40,272 nucleotides of DNA. Origin: Pelomyxa schiedti. Its lineage: Eukaryota > Evosea > Pelobiontida > Pelomyxidae. The position numbers were made by a program, and so were the translations under genes. The notes below the pieces were generated by a model. That model was not told the origin of the DNA and made no database searches. It was given only the letters and a program-made list of their open reading frames with translations. Location of the stretch: NCBI GenBank assembly GCA_020536535.1, contig JAHLWZ010000940.1, positions 1 through 40,272 on the forward strand, in the 5' to 3' direction. How positions within the stretch are numbered: the first letter of the stretch is position 1; the number at the start of each line of letters is the position of its first letter. This document shows positions 1 to 8,592 of the stretch, piece by piece.

Positions 1-273
1 TTGGCTGGTGCCTGTTAGCTTGAACGCACTCGTTCCCGTGAATGACCATAATTAGTTGGCCAACTTGGCGCCCAATCACCGCGGCGAGATTCCCTGAATC
101 CATCGGCCATCACTCCTCACAATTGCCTGTTTATTGGCATTCACGATGTGTTAATACCAAACGCAAAGGCCGTTCCTCGTCGGTTCTTCACAAAAATTTT
201 GTTATTGCACCGTTTGAATGTCGTTTTTCCTTTTGAAATTACGTGGCACAATTTTTGTGAAGTTCGGCTTCTG
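1..273. other. Upstream flank, no gene recognised
   Basis: The first 273 bases hold only short open frames with no recognisable protein. They probably contain the promoter and 5' UTR of the PP2C gene that begins at 274, and possibly the end of a gene outside the window. No convincing TATA element or RNA gene was seen. Confidence 0.4.
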
Positions 274-1871
274 ATGACGATGCACCAACAGCAGCCGGAA
301 GAGGGGAAAAGCCAGGGACGATATGGGTGCTCCAGCGGGTGTGTAGTGCCAATGAGCTTGTATGAGAGCCAGGGCTCCAGGAAGAGTATGGAGGACAGGG
401 GGATTGCGTTATGGGATCAGGGGAGGGGCTGCTTGATTGTGGGAGTGTTTGATGGTCACGGGGGTAAGGCTTGTAGCAAGTACTGCGCTGATTCATGGTA
501 ATTATGGGTGTTGGTGGTGGTCACGGTTTTTGTTTGACAATGCCGGGGTTGGGAATGTTCTGTTTGTACTCAAATTGGTGCGTAGGTACAGGATATTTGC
601 TTGTTTTCATGATGTGGGAACACCCTTTGGTGTGGCCTGGTGTTTGTGTTTTATTTCTGTTGACTTAGACCTTTTGGAAGAAGAAGCAATGAGGCTGACT
701 TGCATTGAGTGTGAGAGGACATTCTTTGAACAATTTCCGGGTGACAACTCAGGTTGCACTGCAACGGTGGGAATACTGGTTATATCAGATGGAAAAGATT
801 CCTTTACAGGGAGTGATTTATATCTCTGCCAGGTGATTTCTTTAGAAATTCCTCTGCGAGTAATTCCAGAAAGGTGGGAGACAGTAGCGCTGCTGTAGTG
901 ACGGTCAAAGGTAACAAGCACAAGTGCAAGCAAGTCACGCAGGAGCACCACTTGGAGGTAGGATACCAAAATCGTGGGGGGAAAATAACGCAGGCAGACA
1001 ATGGAAACAGAAGTTACACGTGTTCAGAAAGCCGGAGGCTACTTTGAACCAAAGGTTATCGAAACTACGCAACAAACAGTTTATTACGTCCACAAACCTG
1101 GTGTAATCGGTACGCTATCTGATAAATACTCTCGATTCTCAGCAACAATTCCTTTCAAAAGGGGGGCTTGCTATGACAAGATCAATTGGTGACCGCGAGC
1201 TCAATGACATTGTACCATGCAAACCAGATATCTATCACAGGAAGGTATTCCAGAAAATACAATTGTAAATATAGAGCGATGGATTCGATAACCATTCTTT
1301 GTGATTAAATCCAGCACTGTGTAACACTCATTATAAGATTGGAGATGACGACAGGTTATTGGTGATTGCGAGCGATGGATTATGGGACTGCGTATCCAAC
1401 CAGGAGATCGAGCAGATACTTGATCAGTGGCAGGACGAAAGTGACAACACCTCTTCAGACGATACAGACAAAGAAGAAGATGACGAATATTGGTGCAGCG
1501 GCGATACATCCTCCCATGATGCCGCCAACTACAGTGGCAACAATGGCAACAATGGCAACAAACACCAGTGCACATGTGCCCCGGGCTCGGCCTCAGCCTC
1601 TACAAGCGGCACTGGCACAGGCGCGCTCTCTGTGGCAAGTCACTACACGCGAGTGGAGCAGATTCCCAACGTGGCCGGCGCGCTGGGGCTCGTGGCGGCG
1701 GAGCACCCGCACCAGGACAACAAAGTGGTGATCGCAGCCCACCTCGACGCGTACTTTGCAGGGCCCGCCACGCCACAGCACAGCTCAGCCGCCAGTGGCA
1801 ACTTCGCATTCATAACCACATGCAACGTGCCTGGCATTGCCACTCGGTGCCCCCCAACATACACTGTTTGA
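274..1871 (+). CDS. PP2C-type Ser/Thr protein phosphatase
   Basis: Metal-dependent (Mn/Mg) protein phosphatase of the PPM/PP2C family, predicted soluble. Exons: 274-497, 586-629, 669-832, 874-957, 998-1102, 1143-1244, 1338-1871 (418 aa; length divisible by three). Motifs in order: RKSMED, then GVFDGHGGKACSKYCAD (metal-binding Asp and Gly), SGCTATVGILVI, QVGDSSAAVV, RVQKAGGYFE, LAMTRSIGDREL, LLVIASDGLWDCVS, and a final HPHQDNKVVI that corresponds to the family's terminal DN motif. Four of the six introns are 39-41 nt. The 93-nt intron 1245-1337 is the least certain and could hide a small exon. Between the SDG motif and the last DN motif lies a roughly 100-residue Asp/Ser/Asn/Gly-rich insertion, so the C-terminal part is longer than usual. 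ATG 274 is the first in-frame start and no signal peptide is seen. Confidence 0.88.
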
Positions 1872-2926
1872 AAAGCACACCTTTGTGCACAGCAGATGGC
1901 AGTATAATAGAACCGCGTTTGCCGACGTGTTCTTTCCTAAAATTTTAGCCCAGGGCCGGCGGTCTGGTTTTTTTTTTCACCCACTTGGTTCCATCCAACT
2001 GTACCTGCCCCTCACCGTTCCAGATTTGAGAATTATTGGCTTGTTCTCTATGCACCCTCACGGCAACTTCTCTGTGCCGCTTGACTGTCCCTTCTATGAC
2101 TTGTATTTGGGTGTTGACAAGTAACCACAAAAAAAACCACAACAACAGCAATACCGCCTCCCACATGGTATCTACTCCCAGTTTCACATCAACTCGACCA
2201 AGCTGGTGTTTGGTTGCGCAAAAGGCTCCGAAATCCCGTCGCTGGCAGTGAAGAACTGTCTTTTGTGTCTCCATGTCATGGCATTCCAGGTAACCCATTG
2301 TCTTCCCAATTATATCTCCTTCCTGTTCACCTTGTTCTATCTCACAGGGATCAATCAATCCCACTTGACTGAAAATTTACCGGCTCATGGAAACTGTGCT
2401 TGCAGGGGAAGCGTTTGAGCGCTGTTCAAACTTGCTTTTTGAATACTACGCACGTTAATATTCCAAAGAATGAGGAAACAGTGCTACCGCGAACCCCACT
2501 ATAATTTCCAATCCGGAAACCCTCTGTTCACTGTCTTCATCACCGAGTTGGTTTGCAAATGAATCAGCAGAGAATTTCACAGCCGAGTCGGGGCAAAATG
2601 GCTTGTAAGCTGTCCCTGCACTCTGCTTTGATGATCATTCTCATTTTATTTGAACAAGTTGCTCCTTCTTGGCATGGAATACCCAGAGTACAGAAGAATC
2701 TTATTGACAGAGTTACATGACATTATCTATTTGTTGGCATTGCCGTCCTTCCCTCTTGGAAGACCCAGTAACGTAACACTCTTCTTTCTCATATCTCTGC
2801 ACTCACAGTCACATACCAGGGTACGTCTTCCCCGAAATATCCAGAAGTTATCTCACTGTGGAACCAACTCCTCAAATATGAACAGAAGGTTGTCTCTTGG
2901 CACAGTCTAATGTGCCGGACTCGATG
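1872..2926 (+). CDS. Unidentified multi-exon gene, model unresolved
   Basis: Several stretches read like coding sequence on the + strand, but I could not build one clean model and do not recognise the family. Plausible segments are about 1980-2107, 2144-2289, 2350-2453, 2547-2593, 2655-2704 and 2821-2926, the last ending in a TGA. Their phases agree from about 2387 (a possible ATG) to the stop, with introns 2454-2546 (93 nt), about 2594-2654 and about 2705-2820. Upstream, the frame ending VMAFQ joins across a 60-nt intron to an exon with an in-frame TGA just before LKIYRLMETV. This could mean a wrong splice choice, a broken gene or two separate genes. The boundaries given are approximate. The opposite strand is also open over 1945-2364 but resembles nothing known. 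Confidence 0.35.
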
Positions 2927-3074
2927 AAATTTCCAACATAAATCACAAACACAAAAAAAAAAAAAAAAGGAGAGATGTCGACGTCGAGGCACAGCCTTGG
3001 GACCGGGCGTACAGTTCACGGTGCAGGCCATTCACCAAACAGCCGAGATAAAAGAGTTTACAGCGACATCGCTT

Positions 3075-4886
3075 ATGTTGAGGCAGATGGAGGACCCCGG
3101 GGAGGCGACGCGCCAGTGGAAAGGCCACAAATACCTGGGCGCCTTCGTGGACGAAACCAGTGGCATGACCTTCTTTGCCAAGCAAACCTGGGGGGCGGGG
3201 ACTGGGTCGGGACTGGGACTGGGACTGGGAGAGGCAGTAGAGATCTCGGCCTACAAGGTGGCACATTCATCGGCTCTGGCGTCGCGGCACGTTTCGCCGT
3301 TGGTGATTGTGGGACACTTCACTGGAAGCAGTGCGGAGGTTATTCTGGTTCTCAGTGTTGGCAGGACTTACCTCGACAACAACAACGCCAGTGACCCGGA
3401 CGTAGTGCACAGAGTCGTGAGCGCCGTGGCGGCGTTGAATCGCGCCGGTATTCTAGTTATGGACCTGAAACCACAGCACATAGTCGTTCCACCAGACGCA
3501 AATCTTCCTGTAAAAATTGTAGATTTTGACCTTGCCGAAGTAGAACCCTCACCTGGTGAGACTCCTTCCACAGCAGCAAAAATGGAGTACAAGTGCACGA
3601 CGAACCACCCACCGCTGTTCGAAGGTAACGCTCTGTGGGCGTCCATTTTCCAACACATGGGCCTTCTTCACGATCCCGCGTGTGATCTGCAGTCTTTGTG
3701 CTTCATTTTTCACTCCCTTATGCACCCTGAAGATCTAATCTGGCCAGTGCCGCCAACTTCACCTGACAAAAAGGCAGACTACTCCAAAGTTGAGAGATTT
3801 TGGGCGCTCTTGCGTAAATTGAAGCTGCTGTTACATATCCCCAACACCTTCACTAGCCAACACCCTTCATCTGAGTTATGGTGGCTGGAAAAGGCCAAAC
3901 TGTTGTGTGAGGCAAGGGTAGCAGGTTGCAGCAACTACACAGAGCTTGTTGATATTTTAATGACACCCCATCATCGACCACAAGGGGGAGGAGCGGACTG
4001 CAACGAGCTCCAGCACCTTCAAATCATCACTACAACCACTTCAGAAATAGGAAGCTCACTTCTACCACCTGCGCAACAACAAAACCAAGCCAACAACAAA
4101 AGAAGGACCTCTCCAGAACCGTATGACTCAATAGAAGCACAATCCTACGGTAACATTGAAAGTAGCATACATATTTCCTGCGAAATGAAGCCATCAGTAT
4201 TAGAGTCTGACCGCATCGATAGTTTCGCAAAGGAAGGAGGCTCCAAGTTGGTTGAAAGTCGTACACGACAGAAGTTGAGTGAGATTTTTGGTATACAGCT
4301 CGAAGCAAGGCCAGCCTCTCGTGAAGAAAACTATGAATTGGATTGCCTTGGTACGGTTGATGATGAAAAAGAAGAACAGTTTCATTCCCAGTGCCTGTCT
4401 GAATATCGCTGGCACATGTTCATTCCTGATGACCGATTATGTGAATCTTTACTATGCCCAACCTCTATTGCTCTCACTACCAACAACGACGTGGCACCGC
4501 AAACAAGTGACAAAGGAAGTAACAAAACTACTACAAATACCAACAACGGGAAAACCTACACCAAGTCCGTCCTGTGTGAGATTGCCTATGTGCCGGAGTG
4601 CTTTTCCGTTCGCCAAGGCAGAGCCAAATTACAATCTAAGTTCGAGCAACTGCAATTGCATATGCTGGACGTGATGAAGCTGGACGAATCGGCACTGCCA
4701 CTTTGTTTGGCCTTTGGCAATAATGCACAGAAGCAACAGGCCATGAAATGGACATGCGGTCTCGTGATTTCGACACCGCACCCTCAGCTTGCAGAAATAG
4801 CATGGCTCGAATTTGCGAAGAGCAACCCGTGCTGGTTGACTGTCATGGCAGCATTGGGCAGGTTGGAATTTTTTTCTCCTTGTTAA
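3075..4886 (+). CDS. Intronless degenerate protein-kinase-like protein
   Basis: 603-residue open frame with no introns, unlike nearly every neighbour. ATG 3075 is the first in-frame ATG; the frame is open upstream to about 2970 but has no ATG there. The N-terminal third looks like a protein-kinase fold: a possible VAIK-like lysine in FFAKQTW, a catalytic-loop match VMDLKPQHIVV (Asp and Lys kept, usual His and Asn changed) and VKIVDFDLAEV in place of DFG. The lower lobe seems to continue to about residue 270. The second half is Gln/Asn/Thr-rich, followed by a conserved-looking C-terminus of about 110 residues that I cannot assign. A short Gly-Leu repeat (GSGLGLGLG) lies in the N-lobe. It may be a pseudokinase or an atypical kinase such as the Crinkler-associated type. 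Loss of the catalytic Asn and of the DFG Gly makes activity uncertain. Confidence 0.6.
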   Translation: MLRQMEDPGEATRQWKGHKYLGAFVDETSGMTFFAKQTWGAGTGSGLGLGLGEAVEISAYKVAHSSALASRHVSPLVIVGHFTGSSAEVILVLSVGRTYLDNNNASDPDVVHRVVSAVAALNRAGILVMDLKPQHIVVPPDANLPVKIVDFDLAEVEPSPGETPSTAAKMEYKCTTNHPPLFEGNALWASIFQHMGLLHDPACDLQSLCFIFHSLMHPEDLIWPVPPTSPDKKADYSKVERFWALLRKLKLLLHIPNTFTSQHPSSELWWLEKAKLLCEARVAGCSNYTELVDILMTPHHRPQGGGADCNELQHLQIITTTTSEIGSSLLPPAQQQNQANNKRRTSPEPYDSIEAQSYGNIESSIHISCEMKPSVLESDRIDSFAKEGGSKLVESRTRQKLSEIFGIQLEARPASREENYELDCLGTVDDEKEEQFHSQCLSEYRWHMFIPDDRLCESLLCPTSIALTTNNDVAPQTSDKGSNKTTTNTNNGKTYTKSVLCEIAYVPECFSVRQGRAKLQSKFEQLQLHMLDVMKLDESALPLCLAFGNNAQKQQAMKWTCGLVISTPHPQLAEIAWLEFAKSNPCWLTVMAALGRLEFFSPC

Positions 4887-5061
4887 TTGCCGTTCTCTGG
4901 GCCCTTATGGCACAAGCTCACACATCACCATAGGTTCTTCTTTTCAGTGAGCAATGGATTTGTTGATTGGAAATCGCTAAGCATTGCCCATGGTACTGTT
5001 TTTTTTTTTTTTGTTAAATCTTCAATACACCATCATTGATGTGTGCTGATACACTACAGTC

Positions 5062-5970
5062 ATGTGCCAGAGAGCCAGATCTGTATCCAGCAGCATCGAG
5101 AAGAGGCTAATTGCAACAAGCAATGAACTTTCTCGCATAAAAGCAGACTATGACAGGGAGCTTTCTCACATCAAAGCAGACTATGACCTGGAGCTTTCTC
5201 ACATCAAAGCATACTATGACCTGGAGCTTTCTCGCCAAAAAACAGACAATGACAGGGATCTCACTAAGTGCAGAGAAGACTTCAAGAAACAGATCAAAGA
5301 GCTTTCTCACCAAAAAGCAGACGATGACAGGGATCTTGCTAAGTTCAGAGAAGACTTCAAGAAACAGTCCAAAGATTTGAAAGTGGCAAGGAAGGCTTTG
5401 CAAACCACAACAGAGAAAGCCAGTGAACAAATGCAGAAAATGCAGGATGACATGAATAAACTGACAGAGCACCTGGCAAAGAAGGAAGGTGACATGAGTA
5501 AACTGACAGAGCAACTGGCAAAGAAGGAAGGTGACCTGAGTAAACTGACAGAGCTACTGGCAGAGAAGGAAGGTGACATGAGTAAACTGACAGAGCAACT
5601 GGCAGAGAAGGAAGGTGACATGAGTAAACTGACAGAGCAACTGGCAAAGAAGGAAGGTGACCTGAGTAAACTGACAGAGCAACTGGCAAAGAAAGAAGGT
5701 GACCTGAGTAAACTGACAGAGCAACTGGCAAAGAAGGAAGGGGATCTAAATAAACAGGCAGCTGAATACGCCGAAGTGATGCAAACATTACAGGCAACTA
5801 AAGAGAAATTAAAGGAAAGGAAAGAAGCATTGCGGAAAAAGCTCGAAGACAAAACGAACCCTTCCAAGCAATCCGTTCCTCCGTTCATTGTGGTGCTCTT
5901 CCTGATAGGACTACTGATTGTCGCACTTCTCTTGGTATTGATTGCCGTGGTTTACGTGAGACTTGGATAA
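5062..5970 (+). CDS. Tail-anchored repetitive coiled-coil protein
   Basis: 302 residues in a single exon. Residues about 24-65 are 11-residue repeats of the type ELSHIKADYDL (hendecads). Two longer related units follow, then seven 14-residue repeats of the type KEGDMSKLTEQLAK. Both repeat types fit a long continuous coiled coil. The last 30 residues are one hydrophobic segment (FIVVLFLIGLLIVALLLVLI) followed by a few basic/polar residues, the hallmark of a C-terminal tail anchor inserted post-translationally, so the coiled coil should face the cytosol. No signal peptide is present. The near-identical DNA of the 42-bp units implies recent expansion. I do not recognise an orthologue; golgins, giantin-like tethers and spectrin-like filaments share only this architecture. 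Confidence 0.75.
   Translation: MCQRARSVSSSIEKRLIATSNELSRIKADYDRELSHIKADYDLELSHIKAYYDLELSRQKTDNDRDLTKCREDFKKQIKELSHQKADDDRDLAKFREDFKKQSKDLKVARKALQTTTEKASEQMQKMQDDMNKLTEHLAKKEGDMSKLTEQLAKKEGDLSKLTELLAEKEGDMSKLTEQLAEKEGDMSKLTEQLAKKEGDLSKLTEQLAKKEGDLSKLTEQLAKKEGDLNKQAAEYAEVMQTLQATKEKLKERKEALRKKLEDKTNPSKQSVPPFIVVLFLIGLLIVALLLVLIAVVYVRLG
5448..5740 (+). repeat. 42-bp tandem repeat, seven copies, coding
   Basis: Seven head-to-tail copies of a 42-bp unit beginning GTGACATGAGTAAACTGACA, differing at a few positions (Met/Leu, Lys/Glu swaps). Each encodes two heptads of coiled coil. Immediately upstream (about 5130-5240) is a separate 33-bp repeat encoding 11-residue units. Confidence 0.9.
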
Positions 5971-6132
5971 TCCCACTGGGCAAGTCTGCCCCACAAAAGA
6001 TTCCTTTTGTTACCACTGGGTTATCTTCTAGGGTGCGCTTGGTTAAGTTTGGGAAGCTTCGGACAAAGACAAAAAGACAAGAAAAAAAAAGTTGTTTTCT
6101 TAAAGAACAAGTAGCTCGAGCACGACATTGAA

Positions 6133-8204
6133 TCAACAGCCCACTGAGAAAGGTAAGTGTTGTGGAACTTAGTTTTTGTTGTGTTTAGGGGCATACTGTA
6201 TGTGGACGTGTCGATCTCATCAGGGAGCTCGGGGACTTCTACGACGAAGCGGGATTGAACATCGTTCAACACGTCGCCGTCGGCTTTACTAGAAACAAAA
6301 GAGATGGCAAGACCCTTGGTGCCGAACCTGCCAGCTCGTCCAACCTGTAAAAAGTCAGTGTATGGAAAAAGGAAGTGCTGGTGGATTACCCTGTGGAGGT
6401 AGGAATCAGAATCTTCGGTCATATCGTAGTTGATTACAACGTTCACACGAGGAATATCTACACCACGGCCAAGCAAGTTGGTTGACACCATGATCCTGAA
6501 CTGGAAGTCCTTAAACTTGCGGTAGCGCGAAATTCTGTAATGACGATTCAGTATTATGGCGCGGGGCCGACGTCGTCTACCTTTCGTCTTGTTGGAGCTG
6601 GCTGTGGATGCAAATTGAGGGGAAGTTGCAGTCGCGGAGAAGTCGGTCGAGTTCAGCTGCGCGGGGTACACTCTTCACAAAAATAATGCACTGGTTGAAC
6701 TCAAGGGCATCAAGCAGGTCGACAAGTTTCCTGTTCTTCTCATTTTCGCCGAGTTGGATGTAGTACTGCTGCAGACCCTCAAGTGTGAGCTTGGCACCAT
6801 CATCAATGTAAATCTCAAGTGGCTGTACCAAACAAATTCAGTGTTACTGGGCAGTTCTGATTGATATAGAAGTATATCTCACATTGTGCATAAACTTCTT
6901 GCAGATTGTCCTGATGTCTGGGGGCATGGTGGCCGAGAACATCATCACCTACTCACAGATCAGGTTTCCTTTTCCTTCCTAACTGGGCGTCCTACCTGTT
7001 TGTCATGTGGGGTCATCTTGAAGATCTCTTGGACGTCAGCACGCATTGTCAGAGTGCACAACATTTTGTCGCACTCATCAAGAACGAAGTGCTTGACTCG
7101 TCGAAGCTCTAAGAACCCCTCTTTGGCAAGTTGCTTCACTCGACCTGGTGTTCCAATTACTATGTGAGGTACGGTTCCCCTGAGTAAGTCCTACGTAGGT
7201 GCGTTAGTACAACGAAAACCGTAGGAAAATAAGATACCCTGTGAGAAGCAACAGGAACGCCTCCATAAAAGACCAAAGTCTTGATGTGTGGAAGATACTT
7301 GCAGAATCGCTCGAACTCGTTGCAGATCTGGAAAGCCAGCTCTCTTGTGTGGCAAAGCACAAGCGAGGATGTGCACTTGGGATCTGGGTCCTGCTGTAAT
7401 ATCGCGATAACTACGACAATCGTGAGGATGAATAGGAATCAGAAAAGGCATACCAAACACAGCTGTTTTGCCCATTCCGCTCTTGGCTTGGCAGATTACA
7501 TCTGTTCCAAGGATCGCCTGTGGGATAGCCTCATGCTGCACTGTTGAAAAGGTTGGTTGTTGTGTATTGCACCTTGGAGCTCCAAGTTTTAACACCACAG
7601 AACATGCCCGACAATGACCCGGGCTCAGAGCGTCTCCCAATCACAAAGGGTAGAGTGAAGGTGATGAAGGTAGTGGTGCATTCTAGGGAGAAGGGCGCGC
7701 GGTGTTTGCACGTTAATTTAACACCAGACCTTCTGACGGGTGCTCAAAACCGTTGTCCACAATAGTGCGCAACAATTCAGGTTTCAACAAGAAATCTCGG
7801 AATGAAGACAGAGTCATTGTGTAAGCCAAATCTCTTTATCGCAGTGAGTAAAGAAAAATTGAGAAGCGCAGAAATTTTGTGCGAAGGCCAGCGCAAGTGG
7901 CGTATACAGTTTTTTCTGAACTGTTTCCACGTGGGGATTCCGAAGGGAGGATGTTGAATATAGTGTGGGGATTGGATGACGTTGAAACCAAGGACTATTT
8001 GACTCACTTCTTGTGGGCATCGACTTTAGCGTCTTTCACGGCAGCGGTTGGAGCAGACTCATCGTCGCTTTTGTATTCCTCGAGTTCGGTAATATCGACG
8101 GCCGGTGCGTCTTTCGCGGCGGGTTTGGCGACTTCGGGTTTTACAGCGACGGTAGCCTTGACGCCGGACATAGGAATGTCCTCCTTAGCAGCTGTTGCAG
8201 ACAT
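6133..8204 (-). CDS. SUB2: UAP56/Sub2 (DDX39) DEAD-box RNA helicase
   Basis: ATP-dependent RNA helicase of spliceosome assembly and TREX mRNA export. Ten exons on the minus strand: 8204-8008, 7833-7730, 7540-7454, 7410-7238, 7190-6996, 6948-6883, 6822-6581, 6534-6390, 6344-6197, 6143-6133 (455 aa; phases close). Visible motifs: [20 protein letters not shown], the Q-motif region [13 protein letters not shown], Walker [28 protein letters not shown], the diagnostic DECD of this subfamily (VLDECDKML), MMFSATM, then the second RecA domain with [18 protein letters not shown] and [12 protein letters not shown]. It ends [14 protein letters not shown]; the last three codons come from an 11-nt final exon after a 53-nt intron. 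The roughly 65-residue acidic, Ala/Lys-rich N-terminus is a bit longer than usual. It is transcribed divergently from the coiled-coil gene at 8593. Confidence 0.96.
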
Positions 8205-8592
8205 GATAGATCCTTGGTTTCTCTCCGGTGTTCGGTTGGTTGGTTTTTTTTAAGTTTTATCTTGCTTTTTCTTTGTTGCAGGCAACTCCTCTCTTCCTTT
8301 TTTTTCTGCCTTTCCGAAGACTGAGAAAAAATACACTGAAATTGCAAGTGCGGATCTGAGGTACCCCTGAGCCTCCTGATCCCAACCAATCCGAACCACC
8401 CCATCTTGCCACCCAACGTCTACTCGTGATTTTTCAAAGTGTGTTTCGCACTTGAACAACTTGTTAAGCTATGTATTGTTCAATGCCATCCTGAGGTGAG
8501 TTCCTCTCGAAGGCGACGCACTTGTTGTTGGACAGTCGCCAGTCCGCACCCACAAACAACCACAAAAAAACGGAATCTGAGAAATCCCTTGG
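8205..8592. promoter_or_regulatory. Divergent intergenic region between SUB2 and coiled-coil gene
   Basis: The 388 bp between two divergent start codons must hold both promoters. T-rich and pyrimidine tracts occur at about 8240-8310 on the + strand. I see no clear TATA box and no RNA gene. Confidence 0.35.

Noticed and set aside
1945-2364. 139-codon minus-strand frame
   Set aside because: No recognisable domain; overlaps plus-strand segments that connect better to downstream exons, though neither is proven.
2997-3074. Starting the kinase-like protein at 2997
   Set aside because: The codon at 2997 is TTG; eukaryotic initiation is more likely at the first in-frame ATG, 3075, unless an upstream exon exists.
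5307-5888. Long minus-strand open frames rich in Ser/Leu/Pro
   Set aside because: They are the antisense of the 42-bp and 33-bp coding repeats of the coiled-coil gene; repetition keeps several frames open.
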